Source: Spartobacteria bacterium AMD-G4
Lineage (GTDB): Bacteria > Verrucomicrobiota > Verrucomicrobiia > Chthoniobacterales > Terrimicrobiaceae
Length of the DNA stretch: 41,196 nt
NCBI GenBank assembly: GCA_002290555.1
Contig: NEUK01000070.1
Span: 1-41,196 of the forward strand
Reading direction: 5' to 3'
Part shown: positions 34,764-41,196 of the stretch, one piece after another
Layout: each line of letters opens with the position of its first letter
Numbering within the stretch: position 1 is the first letter of the stretch
Translations under genes and position numbers: made by a program
Notes under the pieces: generated by a model
Seen by the model: the letters and a program-made list of their open reading frames with translations, nothing else
Database searches by the model: none
What the model was told of the DNA's origin: nothing

Positions 34764-35000
34764 GGTGTTTGTGTTGGCTTTCTTCGGGGCCAAGAACCAC
34801 TAACCCAGCTCGGTGGTGATGGCAATGACTTCGGTGTGTGAAGAGATCTAGGTTGGGGTGGAAAAAGGTTTGTTTTGATCCAATATTCAAGCCTGCAGGC
34901 AGCGTGGACCTTCCGACGCTCTGCAAGTTGAAAAACAAAATCCGCAGGGCGTCCTTGAAAATTTGGTTTCACCTGATCATTCAGGCGTAGAGTCCCTCCC

Positions 35001-35844
35001 TCACGCGCGCGGATGGAATTTTTTGATCACTGCTTTGAGGCCGCTTTTTTCAATGTGGGTATAGATTTGAGTAGTCGATATGTCCGCATGGCCGAGCAAT
35101 TCCTGGATGACGCGCAGATCGGCTCCGCCGCCCAGAAGGTGTGTGGCAAAGCTGTGGCGCATCAGGTGTGGATAGACATTTGCTTCGATGCCCGCACGGG
35201 CGGCGTATTGTTTGATGAGCTGGCGGATGCGCGGTGTCGTGAGCTTTTTTCCCCGGATCGATAGGAAAATCTCGGCGCCGGTTTTTTTTGAGACGAGTGC
35301 GGGGCGTTCGCGTTGGAGGTAAGTCCGTATCGCTGCGCAAGCCGGTTGGCCGATCGGGATGAGGCGGGTTTTCTTGCCCTTGCCGATGACTCGAATGAAT
35401 CCATCGTCGAGGTTGATATTCTCGAGTCGCGCATCGCAGAGTTCGGACACGCGGAGGCCGCTGGAGTAGAGCAGCTCAAACATTGCCCGGTCGCGCAGGC
35501 CGAGCGGATCATTCGGGCCGATGCTCTCGATGAGCTTCCGCACCTGCTCGACATGCAGGGCCTCGGGAAGATGCTTCTCCGGGCGCGGCAGTGTGAGTGT
35601 CTCGGCGGGATTCTCGGTCCATGCGCGGCGGGTAACCAGAAAGCGGAAAAAAATTCGCACGGCCACGGCATCGATCCGCACCGAGGAAGCTTGGAGCCCA
35701 GAGCGCTTGCGGAAGACGAGAAAGTCGGTGATCTGCTGCGGCTCGACCCGCCTCCAAGGAACGCTGGACGAGCAGTTGATAGCTGTCGGAAAGCCCGCGC
35801 TCGGTGGCCAGATACATCAGAAATTCCTCGATATCCTGTGGCAT
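35001..35844 (-). pseudogene. XerC/XerD-type tyrosine recombinase with frame break in the N-terminal domain
   Basis: The C-terminal catalytic domain is intact in one frame (35681 to 35001): R77 (GLRVSEL), K101, H172-x-x-R175 (HLMRHSF), H198 (LGHADIS) and Y207 (QIYTH), counted from 35681. The start of the N-terminal core-binding domain lies in another frame (from ATG 35844: MPQDIEEFLMYLATERGL), and after SLE the reading must change frame to continue as RRVEPQQITDFLVFRKRSGL. The linker between these parts is about a dozen residues shorter than in E. coli XerD. This suggests a small out-of-frame deletion near 35750. If real, it disables normal XerCD function unless another xer gene exists; an assembly error is possible. 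Confidence 0.8.
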
Positions 35845-35944
35845 GCTTGGCGGCACTCTGGTGTTTTATCGTATTCGCGGCAAGCCGGCTTCGGGAGGCT
35901 TGGCAGATATTTTCATTTTTTATTGAAGTCTCTGAAGCGTTTTG

Positions 35945-36472
35945 ATGTTCTCTTCTGCAAAAATGCCAGCCGCTCCAGCCAAACTCGAGATCAATGAGGA
36001 AGCGCTCTCGGATCTTGATGTCGAATCGATCGAGCTCTTCATCGGCTTTTTCAAGCTGATCGGTCTTCAGAAATCGGTTGGTGAAATCTACGGTCTGCTT
36101 TTTGTGTCGTCGCGCGCTCTGGCGATGGATGACATCGTGCGGCGCTTGGGAATCAGCTTGGGAGCCGCCAGCCAGGGTCTGAAGGTGCTGCGCTCCGTGG
36201 GGGCCGTGAAGTCGGTCTACATGCCAGGCGACCGTCGGGATCACTATGTGGCGGACTTGGAATTGAGCAAATTTGCGTCGGCGTTCATTAAGGAAGAGCT
36301 GAAACCCAGGCTGGACCGGGCTCTGGAGAGGATCGGCACGATGCAGAATCTCGCAAACGAGATGGAGCCCGAGGATCGCTCAGCTGCCGAGGAACGACTC
36401 GAAAGGCTGAAGCACTGGCTCGAACGCGGCGAGAGCGTGCTGCCTTGGTTATTAAAGTTTTTAGTGAAATAA
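35945..36472 (+). CDS. GbsR/MarR-like winged-helix transcription regulator
   Basis: A 175-residue cytoplasmic regulator. The winged helix-turn-helix lies at about 40-105 (VGEIYGLLFVSSRALAMDDI, then LGISLGAASQGLKVLRSVGA and a wing with GDRRDHYVA), as in GbsR-type MarR relatives. A long helical C-terminus (EELKPRLDRALERIG and onward) probably dimerises. The ATG at 35945 is used; a TTG one codon earlier or the internal ATG at 35963 are alternatives. It faces the polysaccharide genes downstream and may regulate them, which is inference from position only. Confidence 0.82.
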   Translation: MFSSAKMPAAPAKLEINEEALSDLDVESIELFIGFFKLIGLQKSVGEIYGLLFVSSRALAMDDIVRRLGISLGAASQGLKVLRSVGAVKSVYMPGDRRDHYVADLELSKFASAFIKEELKPRLDRALERIGTMQNLANEMEPEDRSAAEERLERLKHWLERGESVLPWLLKFLVK

Positions 36473-36529
36473 TCCGTGCCGCCTCGTGCGGACAACCTGT
36501 GAGAAACAGGAAGACATTTTGTTTGGGAT

Positions 36530-36781
36530 ATGGACCGCTGGAAATTTTTCCGCCGACGACCAAAGGCGGCAGCTTGCCAACGCTCGAAGCGCGAATGCAA
36601 AATTGAAATGGAATTGAGGAGCATCGAGTATGATCAGGCTCTTTTGGAGCCACTTGCGCCTGGCATTGATGCGCGCATTATTCGCTTGGAGACTCTCTTG
36701 GAAATGAAACGCGCAGCAAATCGCCGAAAAGATTTGGCGGATTTGGCGGCGCTTGAAAAAATTGCTCCTTACAAAAAATGA
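36530..36781 (+). CDS. Truncated nucleotidyltransferase-family C-terminal protein
   Basis: An 83-residue basic protein. Its second half, DARIIRLETLLEMKRAANRR followed by KDLADLAALEKI, is the C-terminal helix pair typical of DUF6036-like and AbiEii-like nucleotidyltransferases. The N-terminal catalytic GG...DxD part is missing, and the segment just upstream reads coding-like in another frame (LGYGPLEIFPP), so this is probably a decayed nucleotidyltransferase gene. Its stop overlaps the next small gene (ATGA at 36778), which preserves the layout of nucleotidyltransferase followed by small partner. Confidence 0.5.
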   Translation: MDRWKFFRRRPKAAACQRSKRECKIEMELRSIEYDQALLEPLAPGIDARIIRLETLLEMKRAANRRKDLADLAALEKIAPYKK

Positions 36782-36978
36782 ATCTGGATTTGGCAAACGA
36801 CCTTAGCTGGAAATCGTGCACCTTCGAAGGTGCGGAATTGCATTCCTTGCTTCTCGGGATGGAGACCTCCTTTCGAGAAAAAATCATTTGGATCGAGGAA
36901 ATGCAGAAAATCCAAGAACGCATGGATCAAAACCGCCTTAAACGACTGGGAGCAGCGACCGAACCTAAAATTCCATGA
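36778..36978 (+). CDS. Small partner protein of a nucleotidyltransferase remnant
   Basis: A 66-residue protein starting MNLDLANDLSWKSCTFEGAE and continuing with a helical segment (FREKIIWIEEMQKIQERM). The CTFEGAE and helical EEM pattern resembles small proteins that I recall beside nucleotidyltransferase genes in related bacteria; the function is unknown. It is coupled by ATGA overlaps on both sides: to the truncated nucleotidyltransferase upstream and to rfbC downstream (36975). Confidence 0.55.
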   Translation: MNLDLANDLSWKSCTFEGAELHSLLLGMETSFREKIIWIEEMQKIQERMDQNRLKRLGAATEPKIP

Positions 36979-37526
36979 CAAAGTATCCGACAAAAATTGA
37001 TGGGGCCTACCTCTTGCGGCCTCGTGTGTTTGGTGACGCGCGTGGTTTTTTTCTGGAGAGCTGGAACAAGGAAACCTTCGTCAAGCTGGGCATCGATGCC
37101 GACTTCGTGCAGGACAATCACAGCCGCTCAGCTAAATATGTGCTGCGCGGGCTTCACTACCAGAGTGGCGATGCGGCGCAGGGGAAACTCGTGTGGGTCA
37201 CCTCGGGAACGGTCTTCGATGTGCTCGTGGATTTACGGAAAAGCTCGCCCACCTTTGGAAAGTGGGACGGCTACATGCTTACGAGCGATGCCCACGAGCG
37301 CTTGTGGGTGCCGGCCGGTTGCGCGCATGGATTTTTGGTTGTGAGCGAGATGGCGGATTTCCACTACAAGTGCACGAATTACTACACGCCGTCGACCGAG
37401 CGTGCCCTCCGCTGGAACGACCCTGCCATCGGCATTGACTGGCCGCTGGCCATCGGGATCGAACCGATTATTTCAGCGAAAGACGCTGAGGCCGCTTCGT
37501 TCGCGGAGTGTGAGAAATATCTGTAA
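36975..37526 (+). CDS. rfbC: dTDP-4-dehydrorhamnose 3,5-epimerase
   Basis: The third enzyme of dTDP-L-rhamnose synthesis. This 183-residue cupin-fold enzyme has GFFLESWNKETF, the catalytic His region DNHSRS and LRGLHYQ, AAQGKLVWVTSGTVFDVLVD, and the catalytic Tyr region FHYKCTNYY. It is full length. Its ATG overlaps the preceding small gene by 4 nt, an unexpected coupling of a sugar-nucleotide enzyme to a toxin-antitoxin-like partner. rfbD is about 0.9 kb downstream, separated by another nucleotidyltransferase module; rfbA and rfbB are not in the window. Confidence 0.95.
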   Translation: MTKYPTKIDGAYLLRPRVFGDARGFFLESWNKETFVKLGIDADFVQDNHSRSAKYVLRGLHYQSGDAAQGKLVWVTSGTVFDVLVDLRKSSPTFGKWDGYMLTSDAHERLWVPAGCAHGFLVVSEMADFHYKCTNYYTPSTERALRWNDPAIGIDWPLAIGIEPIISAKDAEAASFAECEKYL

Positions 37527-37560
37527 GGGCGTCTCCGAAATAGCCAAGCTGGAGGAGTGC

Positions 37561-38046
37561 ATGGAAGCCCTCGGTCAGCGCGTCAAGAGACCAGGCACGA
37601 TTTACCTCACCGGTGGAGCGACCGCATTGCTTTTTGGCTGGCGGGCAAAAACCATCGATGTGGATATCAAGGCGGATCCCGAACCCCGGGAACTGTTCGA
37701 AGCCATTGCCGAACTCAAGGAATCCCTCGACACCAATGTGGAACTCGCCAGTCCGGATCTTTTCATCCCAGAAGTGCCCGGTTGGCGCGAGCGAAGCACG
37801 TTCACTCGACGGGTTGGAGAGGTGGATTTCCGGCATTTTGATTTTTACAGTCAAGTGCTCGCCAAGCTGGAGCGTGGACATGGGCGGGATATGCTGGATG
37901 TGAAGGCTTTTGTGAAAGAGGGTTTGGTGGCTCGGCAAAAGCTGCGTGGTTTTTTTGAGGATATTCGCCCTTCACTTAAAAAATTTCCTGCGATCGATGA
38001 GCAGGTCTTTGCAAAATCTGTGCAGGATTTTTGCGCTCAGCCATGA
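37561..38046 (+). CDS. DUF6036-type nucleotidyltransferase
   Basis: A 161-residue protein with a compact nucleotidyltransferase core: GTIYLTGGATALLFGWRAKT with the GG motif, then IDVDIK carrying the metal-binding Asp pair, and a helical C-terminus (YSQVLAKLERGHGRDMLDVK). The third acidic site is probably in GEVDFRHFDF. The start at 37561 has a GGAGG five nucleotides upstream. A GTG at 37510 would add 17 residues, overlap the rfbC stop and complete the first helix. It is followed by a small gene with an ATGA overlap. A type IV-like toxin role or a nucleotide-modifying role is possible, neither proven. Confidence 0.75.
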   Translation: MEALGQRVKRPGTIYLTGGATALLFGWRAKTIDVDIKADPEPRELFEAIAELKESLDTNVELASPDLFIPEVPGWRERSTFTRRVGEVDFRHFDFYSQVLAKLERGHGRDMLDVKAFVKEGLVARQKLRGFFEDIRPSLKKFPAIDEQVFAKSVQDFCAQP

Positions 38047-38342
38047 CCCCTTCACCTGCTGAAATCATGCGTTTGCCCGGAGGGGAGAGAATGCTGCAAG
38101 GGCTTCAGGACTGGCGCGACGGGCGCACCACCATCAATTCCTGCCTCGTGGTTATCGCCTTTGGGAAATTCCGTGCAGCCGGTCTTGTGTCTGGTGAGGC
38201 TCCCTTAGCCGAAGCCGAGTTGGTCCTCTACGATCTCTTGAAAAAAGAAGGCCACAATGCCTACGGACGCTACAATTCCCTCATCCGCGAACTCGTTTCC
38301 CTCGGCCGCGCGCTGGCTCGCGCTCAACGCGGCAGACAGTAA
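38043..38342 (+). CDS. Small partner protein of the DUF6036-type nucleotidyltransferase
   Basis: A 99-residue protein (MTPSPAEIMRLPGGERMLQG, then INSCLVVIAFGKFRAAGL and LIRELVSLGRALARAQRG) predicted to be mainly helical, with no signal peptide. The start overlaps the nucleotidyltransferase stop by 4 nt, as is usual for toxin-antitoxin-like or effector/partner pairs. It differs in sequence from the small partners at 6524 and 36778, so the three modules are not simple copies. No family is recognised. Confidence 0.62.
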   Translation: MTPSPAEIMRLPGGERMLQGLQDWRDGRTTINSCLVVIAFGKFRAAGLVSGEAPLAEAELVLYDLLKKEGHNAYGRYNSLIRELVSLGRALARAQRGRQ

Positions 38343-38385
38343 AAACAAAAGCTCTCTTCATTCCGTCAGCAATTCTTTGCACTCT

Positions 38386-39309
38386 ATGGTCAATCCTCCG
38401 CACTCGCTCAAAACACCCCGCTTTTTAGTCACTGGCGCCAACGGTCAGCTCGGCTTCGAGCTCCAGCGCGCGCTGGCTCCGCTTGGAGAGGTGGTGGCCT
38501 GCGGACGCGATGCCTGCGACCTTTCCAATCCCGACTCGATCCGCGCCGCCATCCGCGCCGCCAAGCCGGATATGATCTTCAGCGCTGGCGCTTACACGGC
38601 TGTGGATAAAGCCGAGTCCGAGCCGGATCTGGCGCGTGCCGTCAATGCCACCGCTCCCGGCATTCTCGGCGAGGAGGCCGCGAAACTCGGCGCTCTCGTT
38701 TTCCACTATTCGACCGACTATGTCTTCGATGGCACAAAACCATCCGCCTACCGCGAAGAGGACGCCACGAACCCGCTCGGCGTCTATGGCAAAACCAAGC
38801 TCGTAGGCGAAAAAGCTCTGGCTGCCAGCGGAGCCGCCCACCTCATTTTCCGCACAAGCTGGGTCTTCGGCGCACACGGGAAAAATTTCATCAAAACCAT
38901 CCTCCGCCTCGCTTCCAGTCGGGACGAACTCCGCATCGTCGCCGACCAGTTCGGCGCCCCGACCGGAGCCGCCCTCCTCGCCGATGCCTCCGCGCACATC
39001 GCCGCCCGCTACCGCCGCGATGGCAGGGAAAATTTCCCCTTCGGCCTCTACCATCTGGCCGCCAGCGGCGAAACAAGCTGGCACAGCTTCGCCCGGCACA
39101 TAGTCGCCAAGGCCGCAGCCGCGAACTCGCCGCTCCAAGCCACTATCGACCGTATCCTGCCAATTCCCGCCGCCGAATATCCTACCCCCGCCGCCCGCCC
39201 GGCGAATTCCCGCCTCGACACCTCAAAATTCCGCACCGTCTTTGGGCTTCACTTGCCCGACTGGAAGCATGGGGTCGATCAGGTGCTTGATGTGCTTTTG
39301 GAAAAGTAA
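38386..39309 (+). CDS. rfbD: dTDP-4-dehydrorhamnose reductase
   Basis: The last step of dTDP-L-rhamnose synthesis. The 307-residue short-chain dehydrogenase-like enzyme has the NADPH motif LVTGANGQLGFEL near residue 13, SAGAYTAVDKAES, the catalytic YSTDYVFDG and the YxxxK in VYGKTKLVGE, plus FRTSWVFG and DQFGAPT. The start at 38386 removes an upstream frame extension without family character. It is on the same strand as rfbC, 0.9 kb away. Confidence 0.95.
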   Translation: MVNPPHSLKTPRFLVTGANGQLGFELQRALAPLGEVVACGRDACDLSNPDSIRAAIRAAKPDMIFSAGAYTAVDKAESEPDLARAVNATAPGILGEEAAKLGALVFHYSTDYVFDGTKPSAYREEDATNPLGVYGKTKLVGEKALAASGAAHLIFRTSWVFGAHGKNFIKTILRLASSRDELRIVADQFGAPTGAALLADASAHIAARYRRDGRENFPFGLYHLAASGETSWHSFARHIVAKAAAANSPLQATIDRILPIPAAEYPTPAARPANSRLDTSKFRTVFGLHLPDWKHGVDQVLDVLLEK

Positions 39310-39503
39310 GGATCTTCTCGCATAAGGCCATCGCCAAATTTTTTGACAGAATGACAGAATTGGAAAATTTCTGACACAACTCCCTCGCGCGAGGAAAAAA
39401 AGCCAGCCTGGCTCTCGACCACTCGCTCCCCGTCCAAGCTAATCTACTTAAGCTCGAACGGGGCGAATAAATTTCAAGGCGAATAAAAAATAACCACTTA
39501 ATA
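39310..39503. promoter_or_regulatory. AT-rich upstream region of the O-antigen export genes with short repeats
   Basis: Contains tandem TGACAGAA units (from 39344) following a TTGACA hexamer (39343-39348), and two GGCGAATAAA units 16 nt apart just before the permease gene. The TTGACA has no good -10 hexamer at 17-18 nt. The region must carry the promoter of the exporter operon, and the GGCGAATAAA pair is a candidate protein-binding site. No terminator hairpin for rfbD is clear. Confidence 0.4.
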
Positions 39504-40277
39504 ATGAATCAGCAGTTCGAACTTAGTTACACTTGGCGTCTTTTTTGCACCTTGACTTGGACCAATTTCAAGATGCGCTATTACGGCAGTATCTTAGGTT
39601 ATATTTGGTCCTTGCTTAAGCCATTAGCACTTTTTGGCGTGCTTTACATCGTGTTCACGATGTTTATGAAACAGAGTGCGCCCCATTACAAATTGTTCCT
39701 TTTGCTCGGTATCATTCTCTGGAATTTCTTTGTAGAGGCCACAACGGCCGGCATGAATGGTTTTATTGGAAATTACACGCTCATCCGGAAAGTTTATCTG
39801 CCTCGTATTATTCTTGTTGCAGCAGCTGTTTCCAGCGCGTTTCTCGGGCTTATTTTCAACTTGTTAATCTTTCTTGTATTTGCCCTCATCGATGGTCTCT
39901 CCTGGCATCCGCGCATGCTGTGGTTTTTTCCACTTATCATTGCCGTTTATCTGCTTGCGATGGGAATTGGGCTTATTCTCAGCATTGTTGTTGTGAAAAT
40001 CCGGGATACCATCAATCTCTGGGAGGTGGCTGTGCAGCTCGGTTTTTGGCTCACGCCGGTTATGTATCCCATGAGCAGCGTGCCAGAAAAATGGCGCTTC
40101 TATGTTTATCTGAATCCCATGAGCGGCATCTTGGATTACTCGCGGAATTTCTTGGTTGGCACAGGCCAAGCGACGCCAATCGGATATGCGTATGTTATCG
40201 GCATAAGCCTTGCCTTGTTTGGCTTGGGAGTTTTTGTCTTCAAATGGAAGGAAGCCGAAATGACAGAGGACCTCTAA
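39504..40277 (+). CDS. wzm: ABC-2 type polysaccharide export permease (Wzm/RfbA-transporter family)
   Basis: An inner-membrane permease of 257 residues that, with its ATPase partner, moves undecaprenyl-linked O-antigen or a similar polysaccharide to the periplasm. The N-terminus has FKMRYYGSILGYIWSLLKPL, the family hallmark. Six hydrophobic segments follow, and LTPVMYPMSSVPEKWRFYVY with LNPMSGILDYSRNFL lies near the end. Its base composition is more AT-rich than the genes to its left, common in horizontally exchanged surface polysaccharide loci. The ATPase gene follows after 4 nt. Confidence 0.92.
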   Translation: MNQQFELSYTWRLFCTLTWTNFKMRYYGSILGYIWSLLKPLALFGVLYIVFTMFMKQSAPHYKLFLLLGIILWNFFVEATTAGMNGFIGNYTLIRKVYLPRIILVAAAVSSAFLGLIFNLLIFLVFALIDGLSWHPRMLWFFPLIIAVYLLAMGIGLILSIVVVKIRDTINLWEVAVQLGFWLTPVMYPMSSVPEKWRFYVYLNPMSGILDYSRNFLVGTGQATPIGYAYVIGISLALFGLGVFVFKWKEAEMTEDL

Positions 40278-40281
40278 TTTT

Positions 40282-41013
40282 ATGCAACCCGCAATCATTG
40301 TTAAAAATCTTTCAAAAACCTTCCGCCTTCCCGGCGAGCGCCGTGGCACACTGCGCGAGCGGCTAATGAAATTTCATCAGCGCAATGAGGTAAAAGCTCG
40401 CAAGACGCTGGATGATATAAATTTTGAAGTCATGCAGGGCGAGTTCTTTGGCATTATTGGCCGAAATGGTTCAGGCAAATCCACTTTGCTCAAAATCTTG
40501 GCAGGCATCTACCGACCCGACAAAGGAAGTGAAGTCACAATTCACGGCCGCATCGCCCCAATGCTGGAGCTGGGTGTGGGGTTCAATCCTGAACTCACTG
40601 GCCGCGAGAATGTTTTCCTCAACGCCACGATCATGGGAATGACGCGGCAGGAAGTCTCGGAGCGCTATGAGAAGATCGTGCGTTTCGCCGAGTTGGAGCA
40701 GTTTATGGAGTTGCAAGTCAAGCATTACTCCAGCGGAATGTCCGTTCGCCTGGCCTTTGCCGTTGCCATGCAAGTCGAGTCGCCCATTCTCCTTTTGGAT
40801 GAGGTTCTGGCCGTCGGTGATTTTGTTTTTGCCGAGAAATGTTTTGCCCATTTTGAGGAATGCCGAAAAAAAGGCCGCACGATCATCCTTGTGACGCATG
40901 ATCCCTCTGCCATGGAGCGCTTTGCCGACAGAGCCATGCTCATCCATCAATCCCGTTTGGAGGCGATAGGAAATCCTCATGATGTCTTGCAAACCTACCA
41001 TGCATTAGGTTGA
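40282..41013 (+). CDS. wzt: ABC transporter ATPase for polysaccharide export (Wzt/TagH family)
   Basis: A 243-residue ATPase of the O-antigen/teichoic-acid exporter class. Walker A is GRNGSGKS (60-67), the signature is YSSGMSVRLAFA (149-160), Walker B and the catalytic Glu are ILLLDEVLAVGD (169-180), and the H-loop is in LVTHDP. ELGVGFNPELTGREN (96-110) is typical of this subfamily. The protein ends soon after the ATPase domain, so it lacks the long C-terminal sugar-binding domain of some Wzt proteins. Export is therefore probably not gated by a terminal methyl or phosphate recognised by Wzt. Confidence 0.93.
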   Translation: MQPAIIVKNLSKTFRLPGERRGTLRERLMKFHQRNEVKARKTLDDINFEVMQGEFFGIIGRNGSGKSTLLKILAGIYRPDKGSEVTIHGRIAPMLELGVGFNPELTGRENVFLNATIMGMTRQEVSERYEKIVRFAELEQFMELQVKHYSSGMSVRLAFAVAMQVESPILLLDEVLAVGDFVFAEKCFAHFEECRKKGRTIILVTHDPSAMERFADRAMLIHQSRLEAIGNPHDVLQTYHALG

Positions 41014-41038
41014 TATTGAGGTAAAAGTATCAATCCTC

Positions 41039-41196
41039 ATGCAATTTGTAATGTGGGCGAAATCCTGGTTCCTAAGGCTCCAGGTTTTTTTGCGCAGGGA
41101 ATTATTGATTCTTCGCTTTCGTGCCCGTTCTTTTTTCTTGCTGCAGAGCCAACCGCCTTGGCAATCCTCCATTAAAAACTCCGCAGGCAGCGTGGA
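41039..41196 (+). CDS. Start of a gene cut by the right window edge, function unknown
   Basis: From ATG 41039 the frame stays open to the window end (52 codons, MQFVMWAKSWFLRLQVFLRR and onward). It is basic and aromatic. A glycosyltransferase or another polysaccharide gene would fit the position, but too little is visible to assign it. There is no clear ribosome-binding site, so this call is tentative. Confidence 0.3.
   Translation, partial: MQFVMWAKSWFLRLQVFLRRELLILRFRARSFFLLQSQPPWQSSIKNSAGSV

Noticed and set aside
34892-41196. GCAGGCAGCGTGGA occurring at about 34892 and again at the right window edge
   Set aside because: Only about 14 nt match and the flanks differ, so chance or a very short repeat cannot be told apart.

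Overview
The window reads as a chromosomal segment of a Gram-negative, fairly GC-rich bacterium, most likely a member of the Verrucomicrobiota. This is inference from protein character and gene mix, not from any search. The envelope genes (an OprB-type porin, an 18-stranded-type outer-membrane barrel candidate, an O-antigen-type ABC exporter, lipoproteins) show an outer membrane. A secreted sulfatase, a bifunctional fucose-salvage enzyme and several nucleotidyltransferase/small-protein pairs are the kind of content seen in that phylum. No rRNA, tRNA, CRISPR array, transposase or phage structural gene was found.

Layout. 1-3.4 kb: a 5'-broken SAM plus FGE-like protein without the catalytic cysteines, a COG0523 metallochaperone GTPase and an orphan NarL-type response regulator. 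3.4-6.5 kb: a small conserved protein, then a tightly overlapped trio (alpha/beta hydrolase, phosphoribosyltransferase, erythromycin-esterase-like protein). 6.5-7.4 kb: small protein and nucleotidyltransferase in overlapping frames. 7.5-12.2 kb: transketolase, a CCACAGAG-type inverted repeat, assimilatory APS reductase (cysH), a kinase-like protein, mazEF, and a decayed partial second copy of cysH, so that the kinase-like gene and mazEF lie between two direct copies. 12.2-17.8 kb: sulfatase, MscS channel and secreted or outer-membrane proteins. 18-23.6 kb: housekeeping genes (TIGR03643-like protein, HNH nuclease, ruvC-lipB, flippase-like protein, ftsB-like gene, prfB with its programmed frameshift). 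23.6-27.4 kb: OprB-like porin and a type III polyketide synthase with a flavin oxidoreductase. 27.6-35.9 kb: fkp-asd, L,D-transpeptidase, comEC, a lipoprotein and a frame-broken Xer recombinase. 35.9-41.2 kb: GbsR/MarR-like regulator, two more nucleotidyltransferase/small-protein modules interleaved with rfbC and rfbD, then wzm/wzt-like O-antigen export genes and a gene cut by the window edge.

How the genes work together. rfbC, rfbD and the ABC exporter form part of a rhamnose-containing surface polysaccharide locus, and fkp can supply GDP-fucose for the same kind of polymer. cysH supplies reduced sulfur. The sulfatase needs a formylglycine-generating enzyme that is not encoded here, because the FGE-like protein in the window lacks the required cysteines. 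The most unusual themes are the three nucleotidyltransferase/small-protein pairs plus mazEF in 41 kb, the cysH duplication bracketing a kinase-like/mazEF cassette, and the hydrolase-PRT-esterase operon of unknown substrate.
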